Below, one piece after another: positions 9,400-18,059 of a stretch of DNA of 41,304 nucleotides. Source of the DNA: Lactobacillus taiwanensis DSM 21401 (GTDB lineage: Bacteria; Bacillota; Bacilli; Lactobacillales; Lactobacillaceae); the NCBI RefSeq assembly GCF_001436695.1, contig NZ_AYZG01000051.1:556107-597410 (forward strand), given 5' to 3'. How positions within the stretch are numbered: position 1 is the first letter of the stretch; every line of letters starts with the position of its first letter. Under the pieces are notes generated by a model, which searched no databases, was not told the DNA's origin, and saw only the letters and a list, made by a program, of their open reading frames with translations. The position numbers and the translations under genes are program-made.

Positions 9400-10664
9400 T
9401 TATTCATCATCCTAATCTGTTTCATGGCTGCCCTTAGGCTTTTCGTATATTTGTGATAACAAAACATTACTAATCCATTTCGATCATCGGCACTTCGTCC
9501 TACTCTTCCAGCAATTTGAACTAAACTGGGTGTATTATAAATTGGATCATCAGCTGCAATCACAATTACTTGAACATGCTTAAAGGTTACCCCGCGCTCT
9601 AAAATAGTTGTTGTTAACAAAATATCGATTTCTCCTGTACGAAATTTAGCTACTTTCTCTTGTCTCTCTTTATCTCCTGCATAGACGCTAACAATTTTAT
9701 TTTTATTAAACGATGTCCTTAAATGCTGCTGATAAATTGGTAGTTCTTTAATTCGAGGGACAAAAATTAAAAGCGGCTTTTTCATCGTAAGAATCTTTTT
9801 GATCTGACTAATTAAGGCAGGATGAATCTTACCTTTTTTAGAAATAAATGGTTTTAAAAAGTATTTTTCTTTAGGTACCGGTAACAAACCTTGGTGAAAT
9901 CTCCTTTTAAGTAAGGAATAATTTATAGCTTTTCTTTTTGCTTTTTTTAATAACTCCTCATCAGGTGTTGCTGTTAGAAAAAAGGTACAACCCGTTTCTT
10001 TGATTGCTTTTTCAGCGGCAAAGTGTAGCATTTTGTTTTCATAAAATGGGAACGAATCCACTTCATCAATCACAATCAAATTAAATGCTTGATAAAATTT
10101 TAAAAGTTGATGCGTAGTACAAATGATAAATTGTTCATCTTCGGCTTCGTGATATTCTCGTCCGTGATATTTACCAATCTTTACAGCTTTAAAAGCTATT
10201 TGAAAACGTGGAAATAATTCATCCACTACGTCAATTCTAGGTGTTGCAATTGCAACTCTTGCTCCATTTTTCAAAGCAGTCTCTACAACCTTAAAAAGCA
10301 TTTCAGTCTTACCAGCCCCAGTTACGGCATGAATTAAATGATCTCTTTTTTCCTTAAATGATTGAACGAGTCCTTTTGAAATCACATCTTGTTGTTCTGT
10401 CAGCTTTCCGTTCCAACTAAGTGGATTGAGTAAAGGCGAATATGAACTGCTCTCTAAACTTCTCTCTAATTCATCCCCTTCACTTATCCTCCCTAGCCCA
10501 ATACATTCTCTGCAATACTTGCGTCCATCTGGCAGGCTAAAAGACGATTCAGTATTACATCTTTGGCAAACTCCATTTATCATTGCTGGCACTTTTGTCG
10601 TTTTAATGTTTATGTTATGGTTATTTTGATCATAGATCCATTGCCGTCCTTTTAATTTATTCAT
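9396..10664 (-). CDS. comFA: Competence DNA-import helicase ComFA
   Basis: DEAD-type ATPase thought to power passage of transforming single-stranded DNA across the membrane. The 422 residues carry an N-terminal four-cysteine zinc motif (CQRCN...YCREC), Walker A AVTGAGKTEM, a DEVD Walker B box (VIDEVDSFPF), motif III TATPDEE and a second RecA-like lobe with the arginine-finger region QIAGRVGRS. I chose ATG 10664, five bases after GGGTGA. A GTG at 10673 would start inside that ribosome site. The divergent yigZ-type gene begins 42 bp away. The very short leader contains TTGCGTAAT, also found before coiA. Confidence 0.94.
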   Translation of the reverse strand: MNKLKGRQWIYDQNNHNINIKTTKVPAMINGVCQRCNTESSFSLPDGRKYCRECIGLGRISEGDELERSLESSSYSPLLNPLSWNGKLTEQQDVISKGLVQSFKEKRDHLIHAVTGAGKTEMLFKVVETALKNGARVAIATPRIDVVDELFPRFQIAFKAVKIGKYHGREYHEAEDEQFIICTTHQLLKFYQAFNLIVIDEVDSFPFYENKMLHFAAEKAIKETGCTFFLTATPDEELLKKAKRKAINYSLLKRRFHQGLLPVPKEKYFLKPFISKKGKIHPALISQIKKILTMKKPLLIFVPRIKELPIYQQHLRTSFNKNKIVSVYAGDKERQEKVAKFRTGEIDILLTTTILERGVTFKHVQVIVIAADDPIYNTPSLVQIAGRVGRSADDRNGLVMFCYHKYTKSLRAAMKQIRMMNK

Positions 10665-10683
10665 TTCGATCACCCTAATATTA

Positions 10684-10692
10684 ATTACGCAA
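10684..10692 (-). promoter_or_regulatory. Putative competence promoter element of comFA
   Basis: The minus strand reads TTGCGTAATTAATATTAG ending just before the GGGTGA ribosome site. The core TGCGTAAT lies 19 bases upstream of the ATG. It resembles the coiA upstream region (TTGCGTATATAATATTGG) in both sequence and spacing, and is related to the streptococcal ComX box TACGAATA. A -10 role is inferred from position only. Confidence 0.45.
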
Positions 10693-10706
10693 TTGGAGGC
10701 GATTTT

Positions 10707-11372
10707 TTGTCGTTAAAGCGAAAAAATTATTTAACCATTAGTAAATCAGGACAACATGAAATAGTTATTAAGAAAAGTAGATTTATCTGTTCCTTTACTC
10801 GAACTAAAACTGTTGAAGAAGCTCAAGCCTTTATTGCGAAGATTTCTAAAAAATATCATGATGCAAATCACAATACATATGCTTACACAATCGGCTTAAA
10901 CGATGACCAAGTTAAGGCAAGTGACAATGGTGAACCATCTGGGACGGCTGGTATTCCAGAACTAAAAGCTCTTCAACTAATGAAATTAAAAAACGTAACC
11001 GCAGTTGTTACTAGATATTTCGGCGGTACTAAATTAGGAGCTGGCGGATTAATTCGGGCTTATTCTAATTCAATTACCGAAGCCGCTCAAAGCATTGGTG
11101 TTGTAAAATGCGTTATGCAACAAAGAATTGAATTTTCTATTCCTTATAATCGTCTTGATGAAGTTAATCATTATTTAGAAGAAAGTAAAATTTTAATTGC
11201 TAACCAAGCCTATACTACTGATGTAACTATTCAAATTTTTCTAGATCTTGAGCAAATACCTCAAGTTGAAGAAGATCTAACTAATTTATTATCAGGAAAA
11301 GTAGAATTTAAAAAGCTTGATCAACGCTTTAATGAAATTCCCATTACCGATTTCAATTTTCATGAGCAATAA
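10707..11372 (+). CDS. YigZ/IMPACT family protein
   Basis: A 221-residue member of the YigZ (UPF0029/IMPACT) family. The N-terminal IMPACT domain (about 19-125) shows NTYAYTIGLND, the diagnostic SDNGEPSGTAGIP and VVTRYFGGTKLGAGGLIRAYS. The C-terminal DUF1949 domain (about 140-200) has an EF-G domain-III-like fold. The cellular role is not settled; related proteins are linked to translation control and, in some annotations, proline-dipeptidase activity, which I do not assert. Translation starts at TTG 10707 behind GGAGG (10694-10698). It diverges from comFA and converges on tagO. B. subtilis YvyE is the likely counterpart, also near tagO and comF. Confidence 0.92.
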   Translation: MSLKRKNYLTISKSGQHEIVIKKSRFICSFTRTKTVEEAQAFIAKISKKYHDANHNTYAYTIGLNDDQVKASDNGEPSGTAGIPELKALQLMKLKNVTAVVTRYFGGTKLGAGGLIRAYSNSITEAAQSIGVVKCVMQQRIEFSIPYNRLDEVNHYLEESKILIANQAYTTDVTIQIFLDLEQIPQVEEDLTNLLSGKVEFKKLDQRFNEIPITDFNFHEQ

Positions 11373-11417
11373 AAAAAGATTTACGTTAGTGCTATACACT
11401 AATGTAAATCTTTTTTG
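11371..11417. terminator. Bidirectional terminator shared by the yigZ-type gene and tagO
   Basis: A near-perfect 20-bp stem with one mismatch, AAAAAAGATTTACGTTAGTG (11372-11391) with 11397-11416, has a five-base loop and gives U6 tails in both directions. The yigZ stop (11370-11372) touches one arm. The tagO stop (11399-11401) lies inside the other, so the end of tagO is part of the hairpin. Confidence 0.92.
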
Positions 11418-12541
11418 TCTGTATTTTTTTTATTTAAACGTCTTACTTTTACCTCTGGATCTGCACGCTCCATCTTATTAATTGTTCTCTGCAAGAAATG
11501 AAGTAAGGGCTTATATTTTTCACCCAATAAGCCAATAGTTTCGACGAATAATTCTACCGCAAATAATAAGCCTAAAATTAATAGCCAAATTCCCCATCTT
11601 GGAGAAACAAGTGACAGCAATGACACAAATGAAAAAATAAGCGATATTCCATAAATTGCTAAAACTGTTTGACGATGGCTTAGACCCATTCTCAACAATT
11701 GATGATGCAAGTGATGCTTGTCAGCCTGTGAAATATTTCTCTTATTTAATTTTCGTCTAATCATTGCATAAACAGTATCAGTAATTGGGACACCCAAAAT
11801 AAGTATTGGAACTAATAAAGATACAAAAGTTACATTTTTTAATCCTTTTAGAGACAATACGGAAATCATGAATCCGATATAAAGCGCTCCCGTGTCTCCT
11901 AGAAAAATCTTTGCTGGATGAAAATTATAGGGTAAAAATCCTAGCAAGCAGGCCGCAAGCATAATACAGGTAATCGGAACATAATGTTGCCAACTTTTCA
12001 GAAAGAAAAATCCTACAATTCCCATCGTTACGAGTGAAATCATAGTAACTCCGGTAGCAAGGCCATCCAAGCCATCAATTAAATTAACAGCATTGGTTAA
12101 AGCTAAAATCCAGAAAATAGTTAGTGGAAAGCTCCACCAGCCTAACTGAACATGTCCTAAGAGTGGCAAGCTTAATTCTTTTACCTTAATTTCCGCTAAA
12201 AAATATACTACTAGAGCAGCAATAAAGATTCCAAACATCTTCTGTCTTGGCTTTAATTCTAAAATATCATCAATTAATCCAGTTAGAATGATAACACTAG
12301 ATGCTAATAATACAGAAAAAAGTTCATGAGTTGGAAAATCCTGCCTCAATAAGACAAATTGTCCAATATTAAAAGCAACAAAGATTGCTAGTCCACCAAT
12401 AGTAGGCATTGGCTTTTTATTAATACGACGAGCATTTGGATTATCAACCGCACCTAATACAAAAGCTAATTTTCTAATAAAAGGAGTTATAGCAGCAGTA
12501 ATGATTACTAATAAGAATATTTTTACAATTGTTTGAAACAT
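11399..12541 (-). CDS. tagO: Undecaprenyl-phosphate GlcNAc-1-phosphate transferase (TagO/WecA type)
   Basis: Polytopic membrane enzyme that attaches GlcNAc-1-phosphate to undecaprenyl phosphate, the first step of wall teichoic acid or other surface-polymer synthesis. The 380 residues have about ten or eleven membrane helices. Family motifs are NARRINKKPMPTIGG near residue 40, the metal-binding GLIDDILELKP near 95, the catalytic NLIDGLDGLATG, GDTGALYIGF and the cytoplasmic HHLHHQLLRMG loop. The C-terminus is a basic tail (KVRRLNKKNTDKKDLH). A weak AGAAAG ribosome site precedes the ATG. Monocistronic by context. Confidence 0.94.
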   Translation of the reverse strand: MFQTIVKIFLLVIITAAITPFIRKLAFVLGAVDNPNARRINKKPMPTIGGLAIFVAFNIGQFVLLRQDFPTHELFSVLLASSVIILTGLIDDILELKPRQKMFGIFIAALVVYFLAEIKVKELSLPLLGHVQLGWWSFPLTIFWILALTNAVNLIDGLDGLATGVTMISLVTMGIVGFFFLKSWQHYVPITCIMLAACLLGFLPYNFHPAKIFLGDTGALYIGFMISVLSLKGLKNVTFVSLLVPILILGVPITDTVYAMIRRKLNKRNISQADKHHLHHQLLRMGLSHRQTVLAIYGISLIFSFVSLLSLVSPRWGIWLLILGLLFAVELFVETIGLLGEKYKPLLHFLQRTINKMERADPEVKVRRLNKKNTDKKDLH

Positions 12542-12611
12542 AACAATCTACTTTCTAAACTTCTTTTTTCATTATACCTACCACTAAATATAAACACAAT
12601 AAACTATAAAT

Positions 12612-12644
12612 AAAAAAGACGAATCTTAAAGATTCGTCTTTTTT
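12612..12644 (-). terminator. Intrinsic terminator of rny
   Basis: A perfect 15-bp stem, 12612-12626 with 12630-12644, has a three-base loop and A/U tracts on both sides, so it can act in both directions. It overlaps the rny stop codon (12643-12645). Confidence 0.88.
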
Positions 12645-14265
12645 ATTTAGCTATTGCAACAGCACGTTTTTCTCGAATAACTGTAACTTTAATGTTACCA
12701 GGATATTCCATATCTTGTTCGATTTGATTTCTAATGTCATGAGCCAAAATAGTAGTTCGAGCGTCAGAAATTTTATCTGGCTCAACCATTACTCTTATCT
12801 CACGGCCTGCTTGAATTGCATATGCTTGCTTAACACCAACATGGCCTTTCGCTATGGTCTCTAGTTGCTCTAATCTACGAATATAATTCTCTAAAGATTC
12901 GCTTCTAGCACCTGGACGAGCTGAGGAAATTGTATCAGCAGCTACCACTAATTCCGCAATAAATGATAATTTTGGAACATCGTCGTGGTGAGCAGCAATT
13001 GCATTCACAACCAAATCTGGTTCATGATACTTGCGTGCAAGTTCAACACCAATTTCTACGTGGGAGCCTTCGATCTCATGATCAATAGACTTCCCAATAT
13101 CGTGTAATAATCCTGCGCGTACCGCTATTTTTTCGTCTAAACCAAGTTCAGCAGCCATTACACCTGTTAATTTACCTACTTCAATAGAGTGTGACAAAAC
13201 ATTTTGTCCATAAGAAGTACGATATTTCAATCGGCCCAAAATCTTTACTAATTCTGGATGCATCTTATGAATGCCAAGTTCCATCAAGGCACTTTCACCG
13301 GCTTCGTAAATATCATCATTTACTTCTTTACGAGCTCGATCAACCATCTCTTCAATTCGTGCGGGATGAATTCGGCCATCTTTAATTAGACGCTCCAATG
13401 CTCTTTTGGCAATTTCTCGTCTAATTGGGTCAAAACCACTTAAGACAACTACATCTGGAGTATCATCAATGATTACATCTACACCAGTTAATGCTTCAAA
13501 AGAACGAATATTTCTACCCTCACGACCAATGATACGTCCTTTCATATCATCGCTTGGCAAATTAACAACTGAGACAGTCTTTTCAGAAACTGTATCTGCT
13601 GCACTACTTTGAATTGCATCAATAATTACTTTACGAGCAAAATGATCGGCTTTTGCTTGAGCAAGTTGATTACTTTCTTCAATCATTTCAGCTCTTTCTT
13701 TCACTAATTGATCTGAAAGTTTATCTAAAACAATCTTTTTAGCATCTTCTTGATTTAACTCTGCAACTTCATAGAGCTTCTGCTCACGTTCAATAATTAA
13801 CTGATTGGCTCTCTTTTCTTTTTCCAAGACGTGAGCCTGCAATTTTTTAATTTGGTTTTCTTTTTGTGTGAGCTGGGAATCTTTTTGATCCAGCAGACTA
13901 TCTTTATGATCAATTGCATCTTCACGTTGCAGTAAGCGATTCTCTTGTCTAGAAACTTCTTGTCGACGCTCATTAAGTTCATTATCTACTCTTTCACGAT
14001 AATGATGAATTTCTTCTTGTGCCTCCAAGATTTTTTCTTTCTTTGCATCAGCCGCAGCCTTCTTCATTGCTTCTTTTTGTGAAGCAAGATCAGCTTCAAC
14101 AGCTTTAGCCTTACTTTCCGCATCTGCCAAGATGTGTTTTGCATCATGAGCTGCATTTTGTGCTTGAGTTTCCCATTTATTCTTACGGATACTATAACCA
14201 GCACAACCTCCAACAAAGACAGAAATAATAGCGACAGCAACAGGAACTAAAATTGTATTTATCAT
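12643..14265 (-). CDS. rny: Ribonuclease Y
   Basis: Membrane-anchored endoribonuclease that starts decay of many mRNAs in Firmicutes. The 540 residues have an N-terminal transmembrane helix (about 3-24), a long coiled coil rich in Glu/Lys/Gln (about 30-205), a KH RNA-binding domain with [19 protein letters not shown], and an HD metal-dependent hydrolase domain whose signature [12 protein letters not shown] falls near residue 388. The length matches lactobacillar RNase Y, about 20 longer than the B. subtilis protein. It lies next to recA as in Bacillus, but each has its own terminator. Confidence 0.96.
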   Translation of the reverse strand: MINTILVPVAVAIISVFVGGCAGYSIRKNKWETQAQNAAHDAKHILADAESKAKAVEADLASQKEAMKKAAADAKKEKILEAQEEIHHYRERVDNELNERRQEVSRQENRLLQREDAIDHKDSLLDQKDSQLTQKENQIKKLQAHVLEKEKRANQLIIEREQKLYEVAELNQEDAKKIVLDKLSDQLVKERAEMIEESNQLAQAKADHFARKVIIDAIQSSAADTVSEKTVSVVNLPSDDMKGRIIGREGRNIRSFEALTGVDVIIDDTPDVVVLSGFDPIRREIAKRALERLIKDGRIHPARIEEMVDRARKEVNDDIYEAGESALMELGIHKMHPELVKILGRLKYRTSYGQNVLSHSIEVGKLTGVMAAELGLDEKIAVRAGLLHDIGKSIDHEIEGSHVEIGVELARKYHEPDLVVNAIAAHHDDVPKLSFIAELVVAADTISSARPGARSESLENYIRRLEQLETIAKGHVGVKQAYAIQAGREIRVMVEPDKISDARTTILAHDIRNQIEQDMEYPGNIKVTVIREKRAVAIAK

Positions 14266-14345
14266 ATCTTTTACTATCGCCTTTTTATAGAATTATTTCA
14301 CACATTATTAATAATAAAAGTATCCGCAAGTGATGTCAATCATAC

Positions 14346-14376
14346 AAAAAACCTTAGCATTTAAATGCCAAGGTTT
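14346..14376 (-). terminator. Intrinsic terminator of recA
   Basis: On the minus strand AAACCTTGGCAT pairs with ATGCTAAGGTTT (14365-14376 with 14349-14360), followed by UUU. One internal mismatch or G-U pair. It sits 13 bp after the recA stop codon. Confidence 0.85.
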
Positions 14377-14388
14377 AATTGGATCTGT

Positions 14389-15498
14389 TTACTCTTTTTT
14401 TGTACTTTTCTCGTTAGAAATATCTTTATTTCTAGCTGATGCTTCCTTTTCTTTTTCCTGCTCTTGCTTTACTTTTTCAGGATTTTCTCGTTCCTCAATT
14501 GCTTTAGCATCAATTCCATATGCTTCACGTACTTTTGCTTTTACCTCATCGTAAACGTCTGGATGTTCTTCAAGATATTGCTTAGCATTTTCACGACCCT
14601 GTCCAATACGGTCATCGCCATATGAGTACCAAGAACCAGCCTTTTTAATGATATCCTTATCAGCAGCCATATCAATTAATTCACCAGTTTGAGAAATACC
14701 TTTACCATACATGATATCTACTTCAGCAACTTTAAATGGTGGAGCTACTTTGTTCTTAACAACCTTTAATTTTACACGGTTACCAATAACATCTGAACCT
14801 TGTTTAATTTGTTCCGCACGACGTACTTCTAGTCGGATGGTAGAGTAAAACTTCAAAGCACGACCACCCGGAGTTGTCTCAGGATTTCCAAACATAACCC
14901 CAACTTTTTCACGAATTTGATTAATGAAAACAGCAATTGTTTTAGTTTTAGAAATATTTCCAGAAAGTTTACGAAGAGCTTGACTCATTAATCTTGCTTG
15001 CAACCCAACATGAGAGTCTCCCATATCACCATCAATTTCAGCTCTTGGCACTAAGGCAGCTACTGAGTCGACAACTAAAATATCAATTGCACCACTTGCA
15101 ATTAATGTATCAGCAATTTGTAAACCTTCTTCTCCAGTGTTTGGTTGAGATAAAATCAATGAATCAATATCTACGCCTAAAGCTTCCGCGTAAGCTGGAT
15201 CCATGGCATTTTCAGCATCAATATACGCTGCAGTTCCACCACGCTTTTGTACTTCTGCAACAGCATGCAGAGCCACAGTAGTTTTACCAGAACTTTCTGG
15301 GCCGTATACTTCAATAATTCGTCCACGTGGATATCCACCAACTCCAAGAGCTGCATCTAAAGCTAGTGAACCAGAAGGAATAGTGGAAATTTGGGTGTCT
15401 ACTTTTTCACCCATACGCATAACTGCGCCTTTTCCAAAGTCTTTTTCAATCTTCTTTAAGGCAATATCTAGGGCCTTCTTTTTATCATCTTTAGCCAA
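14389..15498 (-). CDS. recA: Recombinase A
   Basis: ATP-dependent strand-exchange protein for homologous repair and transformation, and co-protease for LexA cleavage. The 369 residues carry Walker A GPESSGKT at 66-73, Walker [11 protein letters not shown], the L1/L2 DNA-binding loops around [14 protein letters not shown] and [15 protein letters not shown], and a Lys/Glu-rich C-terminal tail. It has its own promoter with an SOS box and its own terminator. In Bacillus cinA lies between pgsA and recA; here there is only a terminator and promoter. Confidence 0.97.
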   Translation of the reverse strand: MAKDDKKKALDIALKKIEKDFGKGAVMRMGEKVDTQISTIPSGSLALDAALGVGGYPRGRIIEVYGPESSGKTTVALHAVAEVQKRGGTAAYIDAENAMDPAYAEALGVDIDSLILSQPNTGEEGLQIADTLIASGAIDILVVDSVAALVPRAEIDGDMGDSHVGLQARLMSQALRKLSGNISKTKTIAVFINQIREKVGVMFGNPETTPGGRALKFYSTIRLEVRRAEQIKQGSDVIGNRVKLKVVKNKVAPPFKVAEVDIMYGKGISQTGELIDMAADKDIIKKAGSWYSYGDDRIGQGRENAKQYLEEHPDVYDEVKAKVREAYGIDAKAIEERENPEKVKQEQEKEKEASARNKDISNEKSTKKE

Positions 15499-15565
15499 AT
15501 TTCTTCCTCCTTATGCATTTACAATAATTATACTTGGTTTTATTACCTAAAAGCAAGAGAAATAC

Positions 15566-15577
15566 GAACTAACGTTC
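15566..15577. promoter_or_regulatory. SOS (LexA/DinR) box of recA
   Basis: GAAC-TAAC-GTTC matches the Gram-positive LexA operator core GAAC-N4-GTTC and is preceded by C as in the CGAAC consensus. It begins four bases downstream of the -10 hexamer, so a bound repressor would cover the transcription start. Confidence 0.85.
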
Positions 15578-15580
15578 AAT

Positions 15581-15608
15581 ATTATATTCTCTATAATTTA
15601 TTACGCAA
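15581..15608 (-). promoter_or_regulatory. recA promoter
   Basis: TTGCGT (15608-15603), 16 bases, then TATAAT (15586-15581). The -35 overlaps TTGCGTAAT, the motif also found before comFA, so this could hold either an ordinary -35 or a competence element. Confidence 0.65.
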
Positions 15609-15627
15609 AATTCCAATAATTTTTTTC

Positions 15628-15654
15628 AAAAAAAAGAAGCATTCCTGCTTCTTT
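15628..15654 (-). terminator. Intrinsic terminator of the trmL-pgsA operon
   Basis: AAAGAAGCA (15654-15646) pairs with TGCTTCTTT (15641-15633) around a four-base loop, followed on the minus strand by a long U run. Six bp beyond the pgsA stop. Confidence 0.85.
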
Positions 15655-15659
15655 CAAAT

Positions 15660-16223
15660 CTATATTTCACCTTTAAATACATCGCCACTTTGTCTAAAGT
15701 AATCATAACCTGAGTAAATAGTAAAGATTAGGCAAATATACAACAAAATAGTACCAATGTAGTATACATCACCAAATAATAAGAAAATAATTGATAACAT
15801 CTGTGTAGTTGTCTTAATTTTACCTGGCATCTTTGCTGCTAAAACTTGACCTTTATTTTCAGCTAAAATCAAACGTAAACCCGTAACAGCTAACTCACGG
15901 CAAACAATGATCGCTACAACCCATGCTGGTGCTAAATCTAATGAGATCAAAAATACAAATGCTGTCATCGTTAACATCTTATCTGCTAATGGATCAGCAA
16001 ATTTTCCAAAATTAGTAACCAAATTTCTTGAACGGGCAATATGTCCATCTAAAAAGTCAGTTATTGAAGCTACAGCAAAAATTACAGCAGCTAATACATG
16101 AGACCAGTAAATATGTGTTCCTAAGAAAGTTGTCCCACCAGCTGGCCAATTAAAAATTAGAACCAGCATAAAGACTGGAATCATAAAGATTCTGAACATA
16201 GTTAATTTATTTGGTAAGTTCAT
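15660..16223 (-). CDS. pgsA: CDP-diacylglycerol-glycerol-3-phosphate 3-phosphatidyltransferase
   Basis: Membrane enzyme that makes phosphatidylglycerophosphate, the precursor of phosphatidylglycerol. The 187 residues show the CDP-alcohol phosphotransferase signature in pieces: DFLDGHIARS, then NFGKFADPLADK, matching D-x2-DG-x2-AR-x8-G-x3-D-x3-D, and five or six membrane helices. Its ATG overlaps the rodZ-like stop codon by one base (TAATG), so the genes are translationally coupled. Lgt, encoded 12 kb away, uses the phosphatidylglycerol this pathway makes. Confidence 0.95.
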   Translation of the reverse strand: MNLPNKLTMFRIFMIPVFMLVLIFNWPAGGTTFLGTHIYWSHVLAAVIFAVASITDFLDGHIARSRNLVTNFGKFADPLADKMLTMTAFVFLISLDLAPAWVVAIIVCRELAVTGLRLILAENKGQVLAAKMPGKIKTTTQMLSIIFLLFGDVYYIGTILLYICLIFTIYSGYDYFRQSGDVFKGEI

Positions 16224-17272
16224 TAACGGTTACTTTGACCTCCATTATTTTGATTAGTATTTGTTTGTCCTTGCGTATTTTTTACATTTTGTTGCACATT
16301 TTGATTATTTTGTACGCTTTGGCTGTTTTGAGTATTTTGATTTTGCTGAGTTTGTGTATTTACAGTATTAGTAGAACGAGAGTTTTGAGTCGCAACATTA
16401 TTTTGTTGATTATTACTGTTTTTGCTATCTTTGCTATTAAAAGTAAATTTTAAAGTTAATGGTGATGCTGGGTTAGTTTTACTACGTGCATCTACTTTTT
16501 TACCAGCTAAAGTTAAGGTAGTTGAAACACTATTTCCCATTTGTACAGAAACATTATTCACATTTTCTGGTAGTTGAACTGAATGTTTACCATTAGCCTT
16601 CAAAGTTCCTTGCCAAACAGAAGAACCATTAACTAAAATTTGTGCCCAAACTTCATTAGTAGTTGTTCCTAAAGTTAAAGTCCGATCATTCTTCATCCCA
16701 CTAACACGGTAACTATTATTACCTAAACTAGAAATTTTAACCTCTGAACTTGCATTCTTTGGAATTGATTTCTTCTTTGATGAAGTTTTGGATTTTGAAG
16801 ATTTAATACGAGAAGAAGAAACAGTTACATTTTCGGCTTGATTTGCTGATTGTTGGTTAGTACCAGTAAAGAAGCGAGTATAAACAATATAAACTACTAA
16901 AATTACTAATACAACTCCAACTACTGTTGCAATCTGTGGCAAGTAACTACGCCACATACCTTTACGGTTATTGGTGGTTTCCTTAATCCTCTCACTCTTA
17001 TTGTCGATTGAATTTTCGACATATTCTTCAGGCTTTGCTTCGGGTACTTCAGACTTATAATCTGCTAGCAATTCTTTACCATTCAAACCAACTACATCAG
17101 CAAATTGTCTAATAAAAGCTCTGACATAGAAATCTCCTGGCAATTGATCAAAATCATTATTTTCAATTGCAGTAAGATATCTACGCTGAATTTTAGTTAT
17201 TTTTTCAACATCTTCAATTGACATACCCTTTGCTTTACGAGCACTGCGTAATTTATCTCCAATATCTGCCAT
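16223..17272 (-). CDS. RodZ-like membrane protein with N-terminal helix-turn-helix and Asn/Gln-rich tail
   Basis: Bacillus YmfM/RodZ-type morphogenesis protein, expected to link the cell-shape or division machinery to the membrane. The 349 residues read in order: a cytoplasmic Xre-type HTH_25 domain (about 5-72, GMSIEDVEKITKIQRRYLTAIE), a linker, one membrane helix (about 109-131), a Ser/Lys-rich stalk, a DUF4115-like beta domain (about 178-275) and a 71-residue tail (279-349) that is more than half Asn and Gln. The HTH in RodZ proteins binds MreB rather than DNA. GAGAGGAT precedes the ATG. Gene position between ymfI and pgsA matches Bacillus. Confidence 0.85.
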   Translation of the reverse strand: MADIGDKLRSARKAKGMSIEDVEKITKIQRRYLTAIENNDFDQLPGDFYVRAFIRQFADVVGLNGKELLADYKSEVPEAKPEEYVENSIDNKSERIKETTNNRKGMWRSYLPQIATVVGVVLVILVVYIVYTRFFTGTNQQSANQAENVTVSSSRIKSSKSKTSSKKKSIPKNASSEVKISSLGNNSYRVSGMKNDRTLTLGTTTNEVWAQILVNGSSVWQGTLKANGKHSVQLPENVNNVSVQMGNSVSTTLTLAGKKVDARSKTNPASPLTLKFTFNSKDSKNSNNQQNNVATQNSRSTNTVNTQTQQNQNTQNSQSVQNNQNVQQNVKNTQGQTNTNQNNGGQSNR

Positions 17273-17330
17273 AATATCCTCTCAACTTTTTGCAATAATT
17301 CAAATATGAGTATACCAAACTAATCATCAC

Positions 17331-18059
17331 TTAAACAAGCCAACCACCATCAACATATATTGTTTGACCTGTCAAATAGTCCGATCGTTCATCAAGTAAA
17401 TTTTCCACCCAAAATACTACATCCTTCGGTTCAGCTAATCTTCCAGCGGGAATTTCATTTTTTACTTCATTTAAAGTTTCTGCATCAAAAATTGCGTTCA
17501 TTGGTGTGTCAACTGCTCCAGGAGCAATAACATTTACCGTTAAATGAGCTGACGCAACTTCACGAGCATAACCTTGTACAAACCTAGATAGGCCACCTTT
17601 ACTTGCACTATATACGCTCTCTAATGCACTAGCTTGCCCGCCATAAACAGATCCAATAAATATTAATCGTCCATGTTCACGATTTAAAAGTTGTGATTCT
17701 AGAAGCGATGTAATTTTTATAGGCATTAAAAGATTAATTCGAATAACGTTTTCTATTTGCTCTAGATTCTGACTGCTAAGAAATTGATAATTTGTAATTC
17801 CCTGTGTAAAAATAGCAGCACTTAAGGGAAGTAAACTTGAAATAATTTTTTTAATACTCTCATCTTTAGCCAGAAAATCAAGTTCTAATGGAAAAAATTC
17901 TTGTTGTGGATATTTTTCAACAAATTCATCTACCATTTTTTTAGCTTCTTGGCTGCTATGATTGTAATGAATGTATAAGGACCAACCAGTTTCAGCAAGT
18001 CGACTAGCAATTGCTCTCCCAATTCCACCAGTAGCACCAAAAATTATTGCACGCTTCAT
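17331..18059 (-). CDS. ymfI: Short-chain dehydrogenase YmfI (probable EF-P aminopentanone reductase)
   Basis: NAD(P)-dependent SDR of 242 residues. The cofactor loop GATGGIG is at 8-14 and the catalytic residues are S137, Y150 and K154 (YSASKGG); the C-terminus LTGQTIYVDGGW is typical of FabG-like enzymes. In B. subtilis YmfI reduces the 5-aminopentanone group on elongation factor P. Position beside ymfF and ymfH supports the same role here, but sequence alone cannot exclude another keto-substrate. Its ATG overlaps the ymfH stop by one base. Confidence 0.85.
   Translation of the reverse strand: MKRAIIFGATGGIGRAIASRLAETGWSLYIHYNHSSQEAKKMVDEFVEKYPQQEFFPLELDFLAKDESIKKIISSLLPLSAAIFTQGITNYQFLSSQNLEQIENVIRINLLMPIKITSLLESQLLNREHGRLIFIGSVYGGQASALESVYSASKGGLSRFVQGYAREVASAHLTVNVIAPGAVDTPMNAIFDAETLNEVKNEIPAGRLAEPKDVVFWVENLLDERSDYLTGQTIYVDGGWLV

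Noticed and set aside
9736-10400. ComFA as a phage or plasmid helicase
   Set aside because: The four-cysteine finger, DEVD box and ATGA coupling to comFC identify the competence operon.
12613-12643. Short tandem or CRISPR-like repeat near rny
   Set aside because: It is a simple hairpin terminator; no repeated units or spacers exist anywhere in the window.
13797-13982. Open frames opposite or inside rny, recA, secA and clpE
   Set aside because: These lie in other frames of well-supported genes, lack ribosome sites and have no family resemblance.
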